Assembly: GCF_001423965.1 (NCBI RefSeq)
Contig: NZ_LMPV01000001.1
Location: forward strand, 137,908-201,907
DNA from: Exiguobacterium sp. Leaf196
GTDB lineage: Bacteria > Bacillota > Bacilli > Exiguobacteriales > Exiguobacteriaceae
Length of the DNA stretch: 64,000 bases
Direction of reading: 5' to 3'
The position numbers and the translations under genes are program-made. Shown here one piece after another: positions 9,501 to 17,828 of this stretch. Numbering within the stretch: position 1 is the stretch's first letter; every line of letters begins with the position of its first letter. Under the pieces are notes generated by a model. The model was not told the DNA's origin and searched no databases. It worked only from the letters and a program-made list of their open reading frames with translations.

Positions 9501-10050
9501 ATTCCTTGGACCTGTACTTAGTGGAGCGGAACGAGGAACGGTCCTACACCTAGCGATGCAATTATACAAACCGGATACAGCGATTTCAGAACAGATCGAT
9601 CAATGGGAAACGATGGAACGAATCACACCTATCGAAGCGACGACGATGCGGGAAGCAACACCACAGTTGCAAGAGTTCCTAGACTCCGAGATCGGACAAT
9701 TGTTCAGCAAACGACTACGGACAAACCACGTCTATCGAGAGTTACCGTTTACGTATAAAATCGGAGCATCACGTTTTCGGAAAGACTGGACGGGTCCAGT
9801 GGATGACGCAGTCATGCAGGGAATCGTCGACTGCTTGATTCAGGATGGGGAGTCATATATCTTACTCGACTATAAATCGGATCAAATCGTTACGACGGAA
9901 GTCGGACAGACACCTGCTGATGTGTTACGTGAACGGTATGCGACTCAATTGAATCTATACCAAGAAGCATTAGAAGCTATTCTTCATATTCGAATCTCGC
10001 GGAAAGTCATTTATGCTTTTGCTTTAGGAGAAACGATTGATTTAGTTTAA
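6499..10050 (+). CDS. addA: ATP-dependent helicase/nuclease subunit AddA
   Basis: This is the UvrD-like motor and second nuclease of AddAB. Visible motifs: Walker A SAAAGSGKTAVL (residues 23-34), TFTNAAAREMK (motif Ia), Walker B VDEYQDTNEVQE (near 388), VGDVKQSIYKFR (motif III), MTIHQSKGLEFP (motif V), LYVAMTRAKEKL (motif VI), and the C-terminal nuclease motif LLDYKSDQ (near 1124). At 1183 residues it is slightly shorter than the roughly 1230-residue B. subtilis protein. GC content and codon use match addB. Nothing points to damage, so the cell should be recombination-proficient, which fits the competence genes elsewhere in the window. Confidence 0.96.
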   Translation: MSVRWTEEQQQAISARGGHILVSAAAGSGKTAVLVERLTQRLIDPEDELSADRILVATFTNAAAREMKTRVIEVMDQRIKEAPDDLYLKKQRQLMNRAQITTIHSFCLSILRENYYRIGLDPAFRIADESELLLLQDDVLEAVFESFYASEDPGFYDLIDSYTSDRDDQAMLSLISNLYRFSRSLPDPEAFYAHLINQYDQPIDPDESPLMQRLVELEWETLSNLLGRYRELAFELEQSGYTEMGQMMRQDIAPFGVLETSVRQWSMVALAFQAVEFGRWKSPRGDEGIKPFQTERTRLVAEFKKMKELFVQKTGVDYLEDLRSQLRHVETIVTLVRQFANDYLEAKQQRGIVDFSDLEHFALEILTEEGQPSDVAKLLKERFVEVLVDEYQDTNEVQERIIQLVSKTDEATGNLFMVGDVKQSIYKFRHAEPGLFLEKFKRFQQTDVGTRIDLTKNFRSRLEVLDGTNQIFRQVMDETVGEIDYDEAAHLRLGNISYLESEQVDPELLLIDPLDSEKEEVEARAIATRILELVDSKHPHLIYDAKSNRFRTCEYRDIVVLARSRGKRVQALVEVLEQYEIPVYADTTGGYFQATEIQIMMALLKTIDNPLQDIPFASLLRSPIFGVADRDLGRIRAKQKEGSFYEAALAMATEESALGIRIDEIIRQIQAWRTEARGSALPAFIRSLFDQTGYFEYVGCLAGGRSRQANLNALYERAKQYETSGYRGLYRFLRLINRLIERGEDFAEARSLGEDEDVVRIMTIHQSKGLEFPVTIVSQLTKQFNKQDQMQAIQLHKTYGIALDAIDPIRRLRSGTLLKEVIRREMDREMKAEEMRVLYVAMTRAKEKLILVGTVKDLEDQMVAWQMTPLDEVLLPENDRRQAKSYAEWVVPAVLRSSLLRPDETNWSIRMMSLEELAPYQEISTLVEQLEHVQKLEKIDVPVNTHVKEIVESAFSYQYPHLLATETAAKQTVTELKRAEQLERAAFETTYRQTTYYRTPQFLGPVLSGAERGTVLHLAMQLYKPDTAISEQIDQWETMERITPIEATTMREATPQLQEFLDSEIGQLFSKRLRTNHVYRELPFTYKIGASRFRKDWTGPVDDAVMQGIVDCLIQDGESYILLDYKSDQIVTTEVGQTPADVLRERYATQLNLYQEALEAILHIRISRKVIYAFALGETIDLV

Positions 10051-10065
10051 TTTTACGACTGAGAC

Positions 10066-10110
10066 CTCTCTTGTCCTCCTACTTCAGGTAGAGGCGAGGG
10101 AGGTTTTAGT
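10066..10110 (+). terminator. Imperfect terminator after addA
   Basis: CCTCTCTTG...CCTCCTAC and GGTAGAGGCGAGGGAGG form an interrupted stem followed by a short TTTTAG run. It is weaker than the other terminators here. The rest of the 198-base gap (to 10248) is A/T-rich; TGTGTAAAAT near 10192 could be a -10, but I find no good -35. Confidence 0.5.
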
Positions 10111-10248
10111 ATAGTTCGAAAGAGGGATGAGGAATAAAGGAATAAAATCAAGGTATGGAGTGATTTCCGTTTCTTATTGTGAAAAAACTGTGTAAAATAA
10201 AGAAGATATGTCACTTTAATGATGGATAATTTTGGGAGGTTTTAATAG

Positions 10249-10626
10249 ATGGCACGTATTTTATTAGCAGAAGATGAAGATGTCTTACGTATGTTGGTAC
10301 TTGATACACTAGAAGATGAAGGATATACGATTGATGAAGCGACGGACGGAGACGAGGCATATCAAAAAATCATGAACACGGAATATGACCTCGTTCTGTT
10401 GGATTACATGATGCCTGGGATGACAGGAATCGAAGTCATCGAAAAAGTTCGACAACATCCAGATAAGCAACACTTGAAAATTATGATGTTGACCGCTAAA
10501 AGTCAACAATCTGATCGAGAGCGCGCGGAAGAAATCGGTGCAAACTACTTCTTTTCGAAACCCTTTAGTCCTCTTGAGTTGATTGATGTAGTAGGAGGAA
10601 TATTGAGTGATCACCAAGTGGATTAA
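10249..10626 (+). CDS. Single-domain response regulator (CheY-like)
   Basis: The 125 residues are one receiver domain and nothing more. The acidic pocket is LAEDED (residues 6-11), the phospho-acceptor is Asp52 in LVLLDYMMPGMTG, the switch Thr is in MMLTAKSQ, and the conserved Lys is in FFSKPFSP. There is no DNA-binding or enzymatic output domain, so it must act by protein-protein contact or as a phospho-relay. The downstream kinase gene starts inside its last codons (20-base overlap), so the two almost certainly work together. It is preceded by GGGAGG at normal spacing. Confidence 0.9.
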   Translation: MARILLAEDEDVLRMLVLDTLEDEGYTIDEATDGDEAYQKIMNTEYDLVLLDYMMPGMTGIEVIEKVRQHPDKQHLKIMMLTAKSQQSDRERAEEIGANYFFSKPFSPLELIDVVGGILSDHQVD

Positions 10627-13150
10627 TCGAAAAATCGGACGCCAACTTATGGCATCCTTTTATGTCGTATTAGCTACATTGATGATTTCATCATTGATCG
10701 TCTACAACTACACGGATACGAAATTGCAAGCGACACGGGCGAAATTAGAAGACATCCGAGATCGCAGTGCACGCGCAGGGGCTCTATGGGAAGAATGGCA
10801 GGATGTTCAATTCAACATGCGTGGCTATGCCTTGATGGGAAATGAAGAATTGTATACCCAAGTCATGGCTCAACAAGATAAGATTGCTCAGCAAACGGAT
10901 TGGTTCGAAAAAAATGCAATCTACGATCAAGGAAAGGCATTCGCCCAGTCCTCGAGAGAACTATATCAATACTATTTCGATGCAATCTTGCCGCTTGTTC
11001 AATCCTATGTCAAAGCGAAAGAGTCAGGAGATATTACAGAATCCTTCTTGAAAGGAACGACGCTAGCTGAATTGCCACTCGGTCAAAAGTTGTTAACTGA
11101 AGGAAAGATTCAGTTAGATAGTCAAGGAAACATCGATGTATTATCAGAGATTAATAAAAGTGAACTGGCACTCGGCGGTTATCGTGAATTTTTGGAAGAT
11201 TGGGCACAACGGACAAGTGATCAATTGGAGCAGGAAATCCGAACGACGCAACTGATTTGGTTAGCGAATATCGTCGTTTTGATCGCTGTTTTGATCTTCT
11301 TCATCTATCCATTCATTCGTCGCATCACGATTGAATTATTGTCTCTCGTGAAGAACAGTCAACGGCTTGCGAATGGTGAAGATGTTTCAAGCGTCAAAGT
11401 ACCGAATCGTAAAGATGAGATTGGTATTTTAGCACTATCGTTTAATCAGATGGCAAGTTCGATTTCTGAGAATAAACAGCATCTATTGGCAAAAAATGAA
11501 GAGTTGCAAGCCCAGCAGGAAGAATTACAAGCGCAGCAAGAAGAATTGCAAGCACAACAACAGGAACTTGAAGAAGCATTGGAACTGACGATGCGCAATG
11601 AACAACACCTTCAGTACCGGAATGATCTGACAGAGACGCTCGCGGCACGTGAATCGTTGACCGCTTATCCGGAAATCATCGAGAAGCTCGTCACGATCAC
11701 GGATTCTGAAATTGGTGCATTAGTATTCGTCGATGAGGAAGAGAGTTATTCCGTCGTCACCTATGGTATGACGGATGAACTGGCAGAGCAGTTACTTCAA
11801 AACGATGCGTCACTGTTAAAACGAGCAGAATCACTCAAGACACCAGTTCACTCCTCTAAACAAGTCGTGAGCAATCATCCGTTACCGTACCCGTACTATA
11901 TGTATGAAACGGCTGTGCCGATTCTCGATCCAACCGCAGATGATATCATCGCGTATATCTATCTGGTCCGTTACCGCGATCAGTTTACGAATGAACAGAT
12001 GCGGGATGTCATGTCCTTCTCTCGTCAATTGTCGTTATCCCTTCTCCGGATGCGTTTGTTTGACGAGATGACGAGAGAAAAAACGAAAACGGAACGGATT
12101 CTCGATTCAATTCGTGAAGCGGTCATCTATCTTGAGCCAGGGAAAGAAGAGGTTTTCGTCAATCGACCACTGTACGATCTATTCCCGGAACTGCGATATG
12201 GTGTCCAGGCGGAACAAGAAACACTTCAAACATGCTTAGAAGTCATTCAATCCGTCGTCGATGAACCGGAAAACTTCAGTCGATATGTTGATTCAGTTCT
12301 TCGTGGAGAATTACCGACAGATAGTCTACAGTTCTCGATTAGAAACGAAACGGTATTCATTCAATTTTATGTCGAGGTGATTCACATTCATCAGGTGCAT
12401 AAAGGAACGATGCTTGTCATGCGGGATGTGACGAAAGAAACCGAAATGGATCGTTTGAAATCAGAACTCGTTTCGACTGTATCTCATGAACTTCGAACAC
12501 CGCTTTCTTCGATTTATGGTTTTACAGAGCTCATGCTCAATCGAGATATTGAAGAATCGCGCCAAGATCGATACTTACGGACGATCCATTCCGAAACAGA
12601 ACGTCTTGCGAATCTCGTCAACGATTTCTTAGACGTCCAGCGCATGGAGTCAGGTACACAATCGTACAAAAAGACATCTGTGAACATTCATGCGATTGCT
12701 GAAGAAACGACACACTTTTATGCGGCTTCGACACAAGCCCACCGGATTACGTTCCGTCACGAAGGAAATCAGTTGCCTGTCATTGAAGCAGATGAAGAAA
12801 AAATCAGACAGTTACTCAATAATTTATTGAATAATGCGGTGAAATACTCACCATCTGGTGGTGCGATTGATGTCGTACTCACGACATCACGTGATCAAGT
12901 CATTCTTCAAGTTCGGGATGAGGGAATCGGGATTCCGAAACAATCACTCAGTCGTCTATTCGAAAAGTTTTACCGCGTCGATAACTCGGATAGTCGGAAA
13001 ATCGGTGGTACGGGCCTTGGTCTAGCCATCTGTAAAGAAATCGTCACCGGTCATGGGGGAGAAATTCATGTGGAATCGGTCGTAAGAGAAGGGAGTCTTT
13101 TCACTGTCAAATTCCCACTCGTTCAGTCCACACATGTGACAATCTCCTGA
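10607..13150 (+). CDS. Membrane histidine kinase with HAMP, coiled coil, GAF and PAS
   Basis: The 847-residue protein starts at GTG 10607, placed eight bases or so after TAGGAGGAA. Order: membrane segment (about 15-36), an extracellular helical sensor of about 175 residues resembling CHASE3, second membrane segment (about 218-240, LANIVVLIAVLIFFIYPFI), HAMP, a coiled coil built on repeated EELQAQQ heptads (about 298-330), a GAF-like region (about 350-480), a PAS-like region (about 500-600), HisKA with His627 in VSHELRTPLSS, and HATPase with NLLNNAVKYS, DEGIGIP and GGTGLGLAI. Input is unknown. The partner is the overlapping receiver protein, which has no output domain, so the kinase probably feeds a larger relay or a target outside this locus. 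Confidence 0.9.
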   Translation: MITKWINRKIGRQLMASFYVVLATLMISSLIVYNYTDTKLQATRAKLEDIRDRSARAGALWEEWQDVQFNMRGYALMGNEELYTQVMAQQDKIAQQTDWFEKNAIYDQGKAFAQSSRELYQYYFDAILPLVQSYVKAKESGDITESFLKGTTLAELPLGQKLLTEGKIQLDSQGNIDVLSEINKSELALGGYREFLEDWAQRTSDQLEQEIRTTQLIWLANIVVLIAVLIFFIYPFIRRITIELLSLVKNSQRLANGEDVSSVKVPNRKDEIGILALSFNQMASSISENKQHLLAKNEELQAQQEELQAQQEELQAQQQELEEALELTMRNEQHLQYRNDLTETLAARESLTAYPEIIEKLVTITDSEIGALVFVDEEESYSVVTYGMTDELAEQLLQNDASLLKRAESLKTPVHSSKQVVSNHPLPYPYYMYETAVPILDPTADDIIAYIYLVRYRDQFTNEQMRDVMSFSRQLSLSLLRMRLFDEMTREKTKTERILDSIREAVIYLEPGKEEVFVNRPLYDLFPELRYGVQAEQETLQTCLEVIQSVVDEPENFSRYVDSVLRGELPTDSLQFSIRNETVFIQFYVEVIHIHQVHKGTMLVMRDVTKETEMDRLKSELVSTVSHELRTPLSSIYGFTELMLNRDIEESRQDRYLRTIHSETERLANLVNDFLDVQRMESGTQSYKKTSVNIHAIAEETTHFYAASTQAHRITFRHEGNQLPVIEADEEKIRQLLNNLLNNAVKYSPSGGAIDVVLTTSRDQVILQVRDEGIGIPKQSLSRLFEKFYRVDNSDSRKIGGTGLGLAICKEIVTGHGGEIHVESVVREGSLFTVKFPLVQSTHVTIS
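11498..11560 (+). repeat. Three tandem 21-base units coding EELQAQQ heptads
   Basis: Each 21-base unit encodes Glu-Glu-Leu-Gln-Ala-Gln-Gln, exactly one coiled-coil heptad. The units differ mainly at third codon positions, so the amino-acid repeat is conserved while the DNA has drifted. A fourth, diverged heptad follows. Confidence 0.85.
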
Positions 13151-13234
13151 ATAAACCATATAGCAACAAAATAACACTAGGTGTTCGTACGGAAATCAGA
13201 TACGATGAAATAGGAAAAGAAAGGAGGAAATGAA

Positions 13235-13615
13235 ATGCCAATCACAGCATTCGTTCACACACACGTCTTACTTTGGGTACTTTTATTGGTTACGTTCTTC
13301 GTCGCGTTTTCGATGTACAAGAACAATAAGAAAGCCGCAAAAGGCATTCATATGGCGTTCCGTCTTCTGCTTTTATTGACGTTCGCGACAGGTCTTTACC
13401 TGTACATTAAAATCATGGGGGTGTCTGAAAATCCAGATCCACTCTACCATGCGAAGATCACAGCAGGTCTTTTGACGCTCATCTTCGGAGAATTGACACT
13501 CGTTCGTGTCAAAAAAGGAAAAGCCTATTCCGGTTTCGTCATCGGATTCATCGTGCTTGTCCTTGTGACAGTATTCCTTGGCTATTCGCTTCCATACGGT
13601 ATGAAGTTTTTCTGA
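13235..13615 (+). CDS. yisL: UPF0344 (YisL-like) membrane protein
   Basis: This is a four-helix membrane protein of 126 residues. Helices are seen at about 8-27, 41-60, 70-90 and 100-120. The B. subtilis YisL signature is present: a His-rich start (FVHTHVLLW), an IHMAFRLLLLLTFATG helix, and a final VLVTVFLGYSLPYG. The family's function is not known. The start has AAAGGAGG at normal spacing. It is monocistronic, between the kinase and a strong terminator. Confidence 0.85.
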   Translation: MPITAFVHTHVLLWVLLLVTFFVAFSMYKNNKKAAKGIHMAFRLLLLLTFATGLYLYIKIMGVSENPDPLYHAKITAGLLTLIFGELTLVRVKKGKAYSGFVIGFIVLVLVTVFLGYSLPYGMKFF

Positions 13616-13629
13616 TTTTATGCGAAATC

Positions 13630-13671
13630 AAAGAGTCCTTTTCGACCTTTTGGGTCGAAAGGACTCTTTTT
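13630..13671 (+). terminator. Strong intrinsic terminator after yisL
   Basis: A stem of about 17 pairs (AAAGAGTCC and TTTCGACC against GGTCGAAA and GGACTCTTT) with a small loop is followed by a T tract. Confidence 0.9.
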
Positions 13672-13754
13672 GTCGTGTCTGCTAGTAATTTTTGTTTACA
13701 AGTGGTTGTTATTTGGGAAAAGGGATGTATTACACAGTAGAGAGGGGAACGCTT

Positions 13755-14753
13755 GTGGCACAGTTGAAGGAATGGACGAAGGTCTTCCGGGCACGGAAAT
13801 GGATGAAACGCGCAGAACCGGTGTTACCACTCTGGCATGGATACATCGGTTATAAATATGGGTTATTCGATGCTCTTCAATCGGGAGCGACGCAGGCGGA
13901 AGCGCAACTACGGATGCGACGTCCGCTGACACAGGAAGCGTTATCCCGCTGGTTTGAGGTTGGCGTAGCTGTCGGTCATTTAAAGAAAAAAGATTTACGT
14001 TATACGGCGACGCGTCATGTATTGCCAGAACTTTCTCAATCAGACGATCGTAGTATCGGTTTTATGTTATCTGAGATGATGGAGCTACATTTACCCGCCT
14101 TGTTCTCTTATCCACAATTCCTAGAAGAGGGGCAACAGAAAGTCTTTAATGGAGAAGAACATGGCGACATCGTTGCCGAAACGTCGGCACTTGTCGAGAC
14201 CGTTGCTTTCCCGGCTGTACGTCATATCATTCGAAGTCGCAATCTGACATCACTGCTCGATATCGGCTGTGCCTATGGCGGTTATCTTCGCAAAATTCAT
14301 GAAGCGTTACCTGAATTGCGGCTCGCTGGAATCGATATTGAAGAGTCGGTCATCGCCGAAGCGAGACGACGAGATACGAGTGGAGAGATTGACTTCGTCG
14401 TCGGAGACATCAAAACGTTTGACGTAAAAGAAACGTATGATGGTGTCATGATGAATAATATTTTGTATTACTTCCCACAACCGGAACGTCTTGCTTTACT
14501 AAAAGGGGTACGCCGTTTCGTCAAAGATGATGGAACAGTCATTCTCGTCACTCCACTTCGTGACAGTTCACATGGTGCACCGTTCTCAGCAGCATTCAAT
14601 GCCTTTATGACACTGCATGAGAATTTGTATCCATTACCAAGCCAGGAAGAATTGAAAGAAGATTTATCGAAAGCTGGGTTTGGAAATATTTCGATCACAC
14701 CATTCTTAAAAGAAGGTGCTTGGTATATCGTGACTGCAAACGCCACTTCCTAA
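13755..14753 (+). CDS. SAM-dependent methyltransferase next to the carotenoid cluster
   Basis: The 332-residue protein has a helical, winged-helix-like N-terminal half (to about 150) and a class I methyltransferase domain with the SAM-binding loop LLDIGCAYGGYLRKI, an acidic residue in GIDIEESVI, and the VGDIKTF and MMNNILYYF post-motifs. This two-part layout is typical of small-molecule O- or C-methyltransferases. I chose GTG 13755, seven bases after AGAGGGG; an upstream TTG (13692) and ATG (13725) lack ribosome sites. It lies just before the carotenoid operon on the same strand but has its own terminator. Methylated carotenoid acids are known in related Planococcus, so a tailoring role is possible; that is inference only. 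Confidence 0.75.
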   Translation: MAQLKEWTKVFRARKWMKRAEPVLPLWHGYIGYKYGLFDALQSGATQAEAQLRMRRPLTQEALSRWFEVGVAVGHLKKKDLRYTATRHVLPELSQSDDRSIGFMLSEMMELHLPALFSYPQFLEEGQQKVFNGEEHGDIVAETSALVETVAFPAVRHIIRSRNLTSLLDIGCAYGGYLRKIHEALPELRLAGIDIEESVIAEARRRDTSGEIDFVVGDIKTFDVKETYDGVMMNNILYYFPQPERLALLKGVRRFVKDDGTVILVTPLRDSSHGAPFSAAFNAFMTLHENLYPLPSQEELKEDLSKAGFGNISITPFLKEGAWYIVTANATS

Positions 14754-14772
14754 GCGAAGTCTGGCGTTTTTA
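14738..14772 (+). terminator. Terminator overlapping the methyltransferase stop codon
   Basis: ACGCCA-CTTC pairs with GAAG-TCTGGCGT around the stop codon, followed by TTTTT. It separates the methyltransferase from the crt promoter. Confidence 0.8.
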
Positions 14773-14793
14773 CAGTTGGAAGACAGTTCAAAT

Positions 14794-14823
14794 TTGTCGC
14801 TCTTACTATGTGCTTAGTATAAT
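14794..14823 (+). promoter_or_regulatory. Sigma-A type promoter of the plus-strand carotenoid operon
   Basis: TTGTCG (14794-14799), an 18-base spacer and a perfect TATAAT (14818-14823), 37 bases before the first crt start. It resembles a housekeeping promoter, not the sigma-B promoter that drives staphylococcal crt genes. Confidence 0.65.
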
Positions 14824-14859
14824 AGTTGAAACGATGAGAGATAAAAAGGAGAGATTTGG

Positions 14860-16350
14860 GTGAAGCGACGCGTAGCAGTGATAGGAGCAGGACCAGGGGG
14901 ACTTGCATGTGCCTTGTTATTAGCAGGAAAAGGAGTAGACGTCACCGTTTATGAAAAACAACCGCAAGTCGGTGGACGAACTTCTGCCGTCAAGCTAGGT
15001 GAATACACATTTGATCGAGGACCGACTTTTCTTAATATGCCGCATATTTTAGAAAACGTCTTTCACGAAGCCGGTCTACGGTTAGAAGATTATTTAGATC
15101 TAAAGGCACTTGATCCGATGTATACACTCTATTTCAAAGGTGGAACAGAACAGTTCACGATGACGACGGATCGGGACCGGATGAAAGAGACGATCGAGCG
15201 CCACTTTCCGGGAAATGGGGAAGGGTACGATCGATTCATGGCAGAGCAAGCGTTAAAGCTCGGTAAGTTGATGCCGATTCTACAGACACGTCATGACCGA
15301 TTAACGGACTACTTGTCACCGCGTGTCTTAACAGCACTTCCGCGTCTCTCACTCGGGCGATCACTTTATGATGTCTTGTCCGACTATTTCACGAGCGAAG
15401 AACTGAAGTATGCCTTTACGTTCCAAGCGAAGTACTTAGGGATGTCGGCTTGGGAATGCCCAGGAGGTTTCTCCATCTTGTCTTACATGGAACATGCATA
15501 CGGTGTCCATCATCCGATTGGTGGGATGCATCAGGTGCCACTTGCGATGCAACGTGCCATCGAAGAACTCGGTGGAACGGTTCAGTTAGGTACAGGCATC
15601 AAGCAATTGATCTTAAACGGCAAAGTCGTCGAAGGGGTCATCCTTGAGTCAGGTCAGCATGAGTTATTTGATGAAGTCATCGTCGGTGCTGATTTCGCAC
15701 ATGCGATGAATCACCTTGTACCGGAAGGAGTACTGAAAAAATGGTCCCGACCAAAAATTGATCGCAAAAAATTCTCGTGTTCGACGTTTATGTTGTATCT
15801 TGGCGTCAATCGGACATTCGATGCGCCACATCACACGATTTATTTTGCGGAAGACTACGAGAAAAACGTTCGCGAGATGACGCAGACTTTAGAATTATCC
15901 GATGATTTTTCATTTTATGTTCAAAATCCATCCGTTCTTGATCCGACACTAGCACCTGAAGGAAAGTCCGCCATGTATGTGTTAGTTCCGGTTCCGAACA
16001 ACTACTCGGAACTCGATTGGTCGATCGAAGGACCAAAATTACGTCGACGTGTTCTGGATACGCTTGAAACGCGTTCACCGTATCAAGGGATTGAAGCGGC
16101 AATCGAAGTCGAAGAGATGTTCACGCCGGACGATTGGGAAGCGATGGGGATCCATCAAGGAGCGACGTTTAACCTTGGGCATCAGTTGACACAGATGATG
16201 TATTTCCGACCGCATAACCAGTTTGAAGAGCTGGATCACTTGTATCTTGTCGGGGGAGGCACACACCCAGGGAGCGGCTTACCAACAATCTTCGAATCCG
16301 CGCGTATTACGGCAGAACTCGTGCTCAAAAAAGAAGGGGTGCGGACATGA
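14860..16350 (+). CDS. crtN: Carotenoid desaturase, CrtN/CrtI family (first paralog)
   Basis: This 496-residue flavoprotein introduces double bonds into the C30 (or C40) backbone. The N-terminal dinucleotide fold is complete (VIGAGPGGLACALLL, then VYEKQPQVGGRTS). The middle carries FDRGPTFLNMP, the CrtN-type substrate region, and GIHQGATF near the end precedes the family signature LVGGGTHPGSGLPTIFESA. The GTG start has AAGGAG eight bases upstream. It is first in a tight operon: its stop overlaps the next gene by four bases. It resembles staphylococcal CrtN more than CrtP (FSCSTFMLYLG, LAPEGKSAMYVLVPVP). Which of the two paralogs is the true desaturase cannot be told by eye. Confidence 0.85.
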   Translation: MKRRVAVIGAGPGGLACALLLAGKGVDVTVYEKQPQVGGRTSAVKLGEYTFDRGPTFLNMPHILENVFHEAGLRLEDYLDLKALDPMYTLYFKGGTEQFTMTTDRDRMKETIERHFPGNGEGYDRFMAEQALKLGKLMPILQTRHDRLTDYLSPRVLTALPRLSLGRSLYDVLSDYFTSEELKYAFTFQAKYLGMSAWECPGGFSILSYMEHAYGVHHPIGGMHQVPLAMQRAIEELGGTVQLGTGIKQLILNGKVVEGVILESGQHELFDEVIVGADFAHAMNHLVPEGVLKKWSRPKIDRKKFSCSTFMLYLGVNRTFDAPHHTIYFAEDYEKNVREMTQTLELSDDFSFYVQNPSVLDPTLAPEGKSAMYVLVPVPNNYSELDWSIEGPKLRRRVLDTLETRSPYQGIEAAIEVEEMFTPDDWEAMGIHQGATFNLGHQLTQMMYFRPHNQFEELDHLYLVGGGTHPGSGLPTIFESARITAELVLKKEGVRT

Positions 16351-17828
16351 AAATAGGATTCGTAGGAGCAGGAGTCGGAACACTGCATGCAGCACTTTTG
16401 CTGACAGCAAGACATCCGGGAGTCGAGATTACGATTTTTGAAAAAGAAGCGCATGTCGGTGGTCGATTACGATCCGTCGATTTTGAATCCGGTGGACGCA
16501 TCGATGAAGGTCCGACAATCGTCCTGATGCCAGGTAAGTTGAAAGAGCAGTTGGCAGAAGCAGGCGTGACGGGAGTAAAACTCGAACGGGTGGATCCATT
16601 GTATGACCTTCACTTCGACGACGGGACCGTCGTTACGAAAGTATCTGATGTCGTGGACCAAGCCATTGCGATCGAACGCCAATTCGGCGAAGGTCGTGGA
16701 TTTTATGAATTCATGCATCAAAAAGAAAAGGATTATAAGACGAGTGTATCGAAATTTTTAGAACGTGGTTATCGTCGGAAAACGGAGCTGTTGCACCCAG
16801 AAATGATGCGTCCATTATTACAGATGCACGCTTTAGAGACAGCGCATGATCATTTGAAGCGATACTTCAAGAGTAAATATTTGCGCATGGCATACAGTTT
16901 CCCAACATTTTATATCGGAGGAAATCCGTATACGACACCATCCATCTATGGTTTGATTCCATACCGGGAACAAGCAGAAGGTGTCTGGTATGTAAAAGGC
17001 GGTTATTTCTCACTTGCTGAACGCATGTATGACACATTAGTCGAACGAGGTGTCCGGTTCGTCTTCGAGGCACCCGTTGAACGAGTCGTCGTTGACCAGG
17101 GACAGGCGAAGGAAATCGTCTTACAAGGTGGAACACATGAAGCATTCGATCAAATCGTACTAAATGGAGAGTTTCCATTAATGGAACGTCTTGTGGAAGG
17201 TAAACAACCTAAAACATATACTCCTTCAGGCGGGACGCTATTGCTGTATTTCAAGATGAAAGGGAAAGTTGACTTACCGGTGCATCGATTTTTGATGCCG
17301 AATGACTTGGAACCACTCATGACAAACATCTTTAAAAAAGGACGATTACCTGAACATCCGGCAGTCTATCTGTTCCATCCGAGTCAGATTGATCGTAGTT
17401 TAACAGGAACGGACGATAGCGTCGTCTATTCATTAATTCCTTCTCCCCGTGGCTATGGTGTGAAAGATTATGAAAAAGTAGACTTCGTCGAGACCGTACT
17501 CGAAAAAATCGAGCATCATCATCCCGGATTTCGGGAAAAGATACAAGAAATGAAGATTCGTACACCGAATGATGCACAGGCATTTGGACTATACGAAGGT
17601 GGCAGTTTTGGAATTGCTCCGACGATTCGTCAATCAGCTGCCTTAAAAACACAGGCAAAACCATATCCAGATATCGATCGACTATATGCCGTCGGTGCAT
17701 CGGTGCATCCGTGTGGAGGAGTACCAGTCGTCATGATGGGCGCAACGATACTCGTAAACCGAATGGAACAAGAGATGGGGTGGAAACATGAATTCAGTGA
17801 CGATCCAGAACGCGTATATCAAATGTGA
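16347..17828 (+). CDS. Carotenoid desaturase, CrtN-like (second paralog)
   Basis: This is a second 493-residue member of the phytoene/dehydrosqualene desaturase family, co-translated with the first (ATGA overlap). Family marks: IFEKEAHVGGRL, EGPTIVLMP, DPLYDLHFDDG, FPTFYIGGNPYTTPSIYGLIPY, VKGGYFSLAERM and the C-terminal VGASVHPCGGVPVVMMG. The N-terminal nucleotide motif is odd: GAGVGT where GxGxxG is expected, with Thr in the last glycine position. The C-terminal signature has Cys-Gly-Gly where Pro/Gly-Gly is usual. It may desaturate further, act on a different end of the chain, or form a heteromer with the first. Its last 41 bases overlap crtM in another frame. Confidence 0.82.
   Translation: MKIGFVGAGVGTLHAALLLTARHPGVEITIFEKEAHVGGRLRSVDFESGGRIDEGPTIVLMPGKLKEQLAEAGVTGVKLERVDPLYDLHFDDGTVVTKVSDVVDQAIAIERQFGEGRGFYEFMHQKEKDYKTSVSKFLERGYRRKTELLHPEMMRPLLQMHALETAHDHLKRYFKSKYLRMAYSFPTFYIGGNPYTTPSIYGLIPYREQAEGVWYVKGGYFSLAERMYDTLVERGVRFVFEAPVERVVVDQGQAKEIVLQGGTHEAFDQIVLNGEFPLMERLVEGKQPKTYTPSGGTLLLYFKMKGKVDLPVHRFLMPNDLEPLMTNIFKKGRLPEHPAVYLFHPSQIDRSLTGTDDSVVYSLIPSPRGYGVKDYEKVDFVETVLEKIEHHHPGFREKIQEMKIRTPNDAQAFGLYEGGSFGIAPTIRQSAALKTQAKPYPDIDRLYAVGASVHPCGGVPVVMMGATILVNRMEQEMGWKHEFSDDPERVYQM

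Noticed and set aside
11498-11560. CRISPR-like array
   Set aside because: The 21-base units are contiguous, lack spacers and lie in frame inside a kinase gene.
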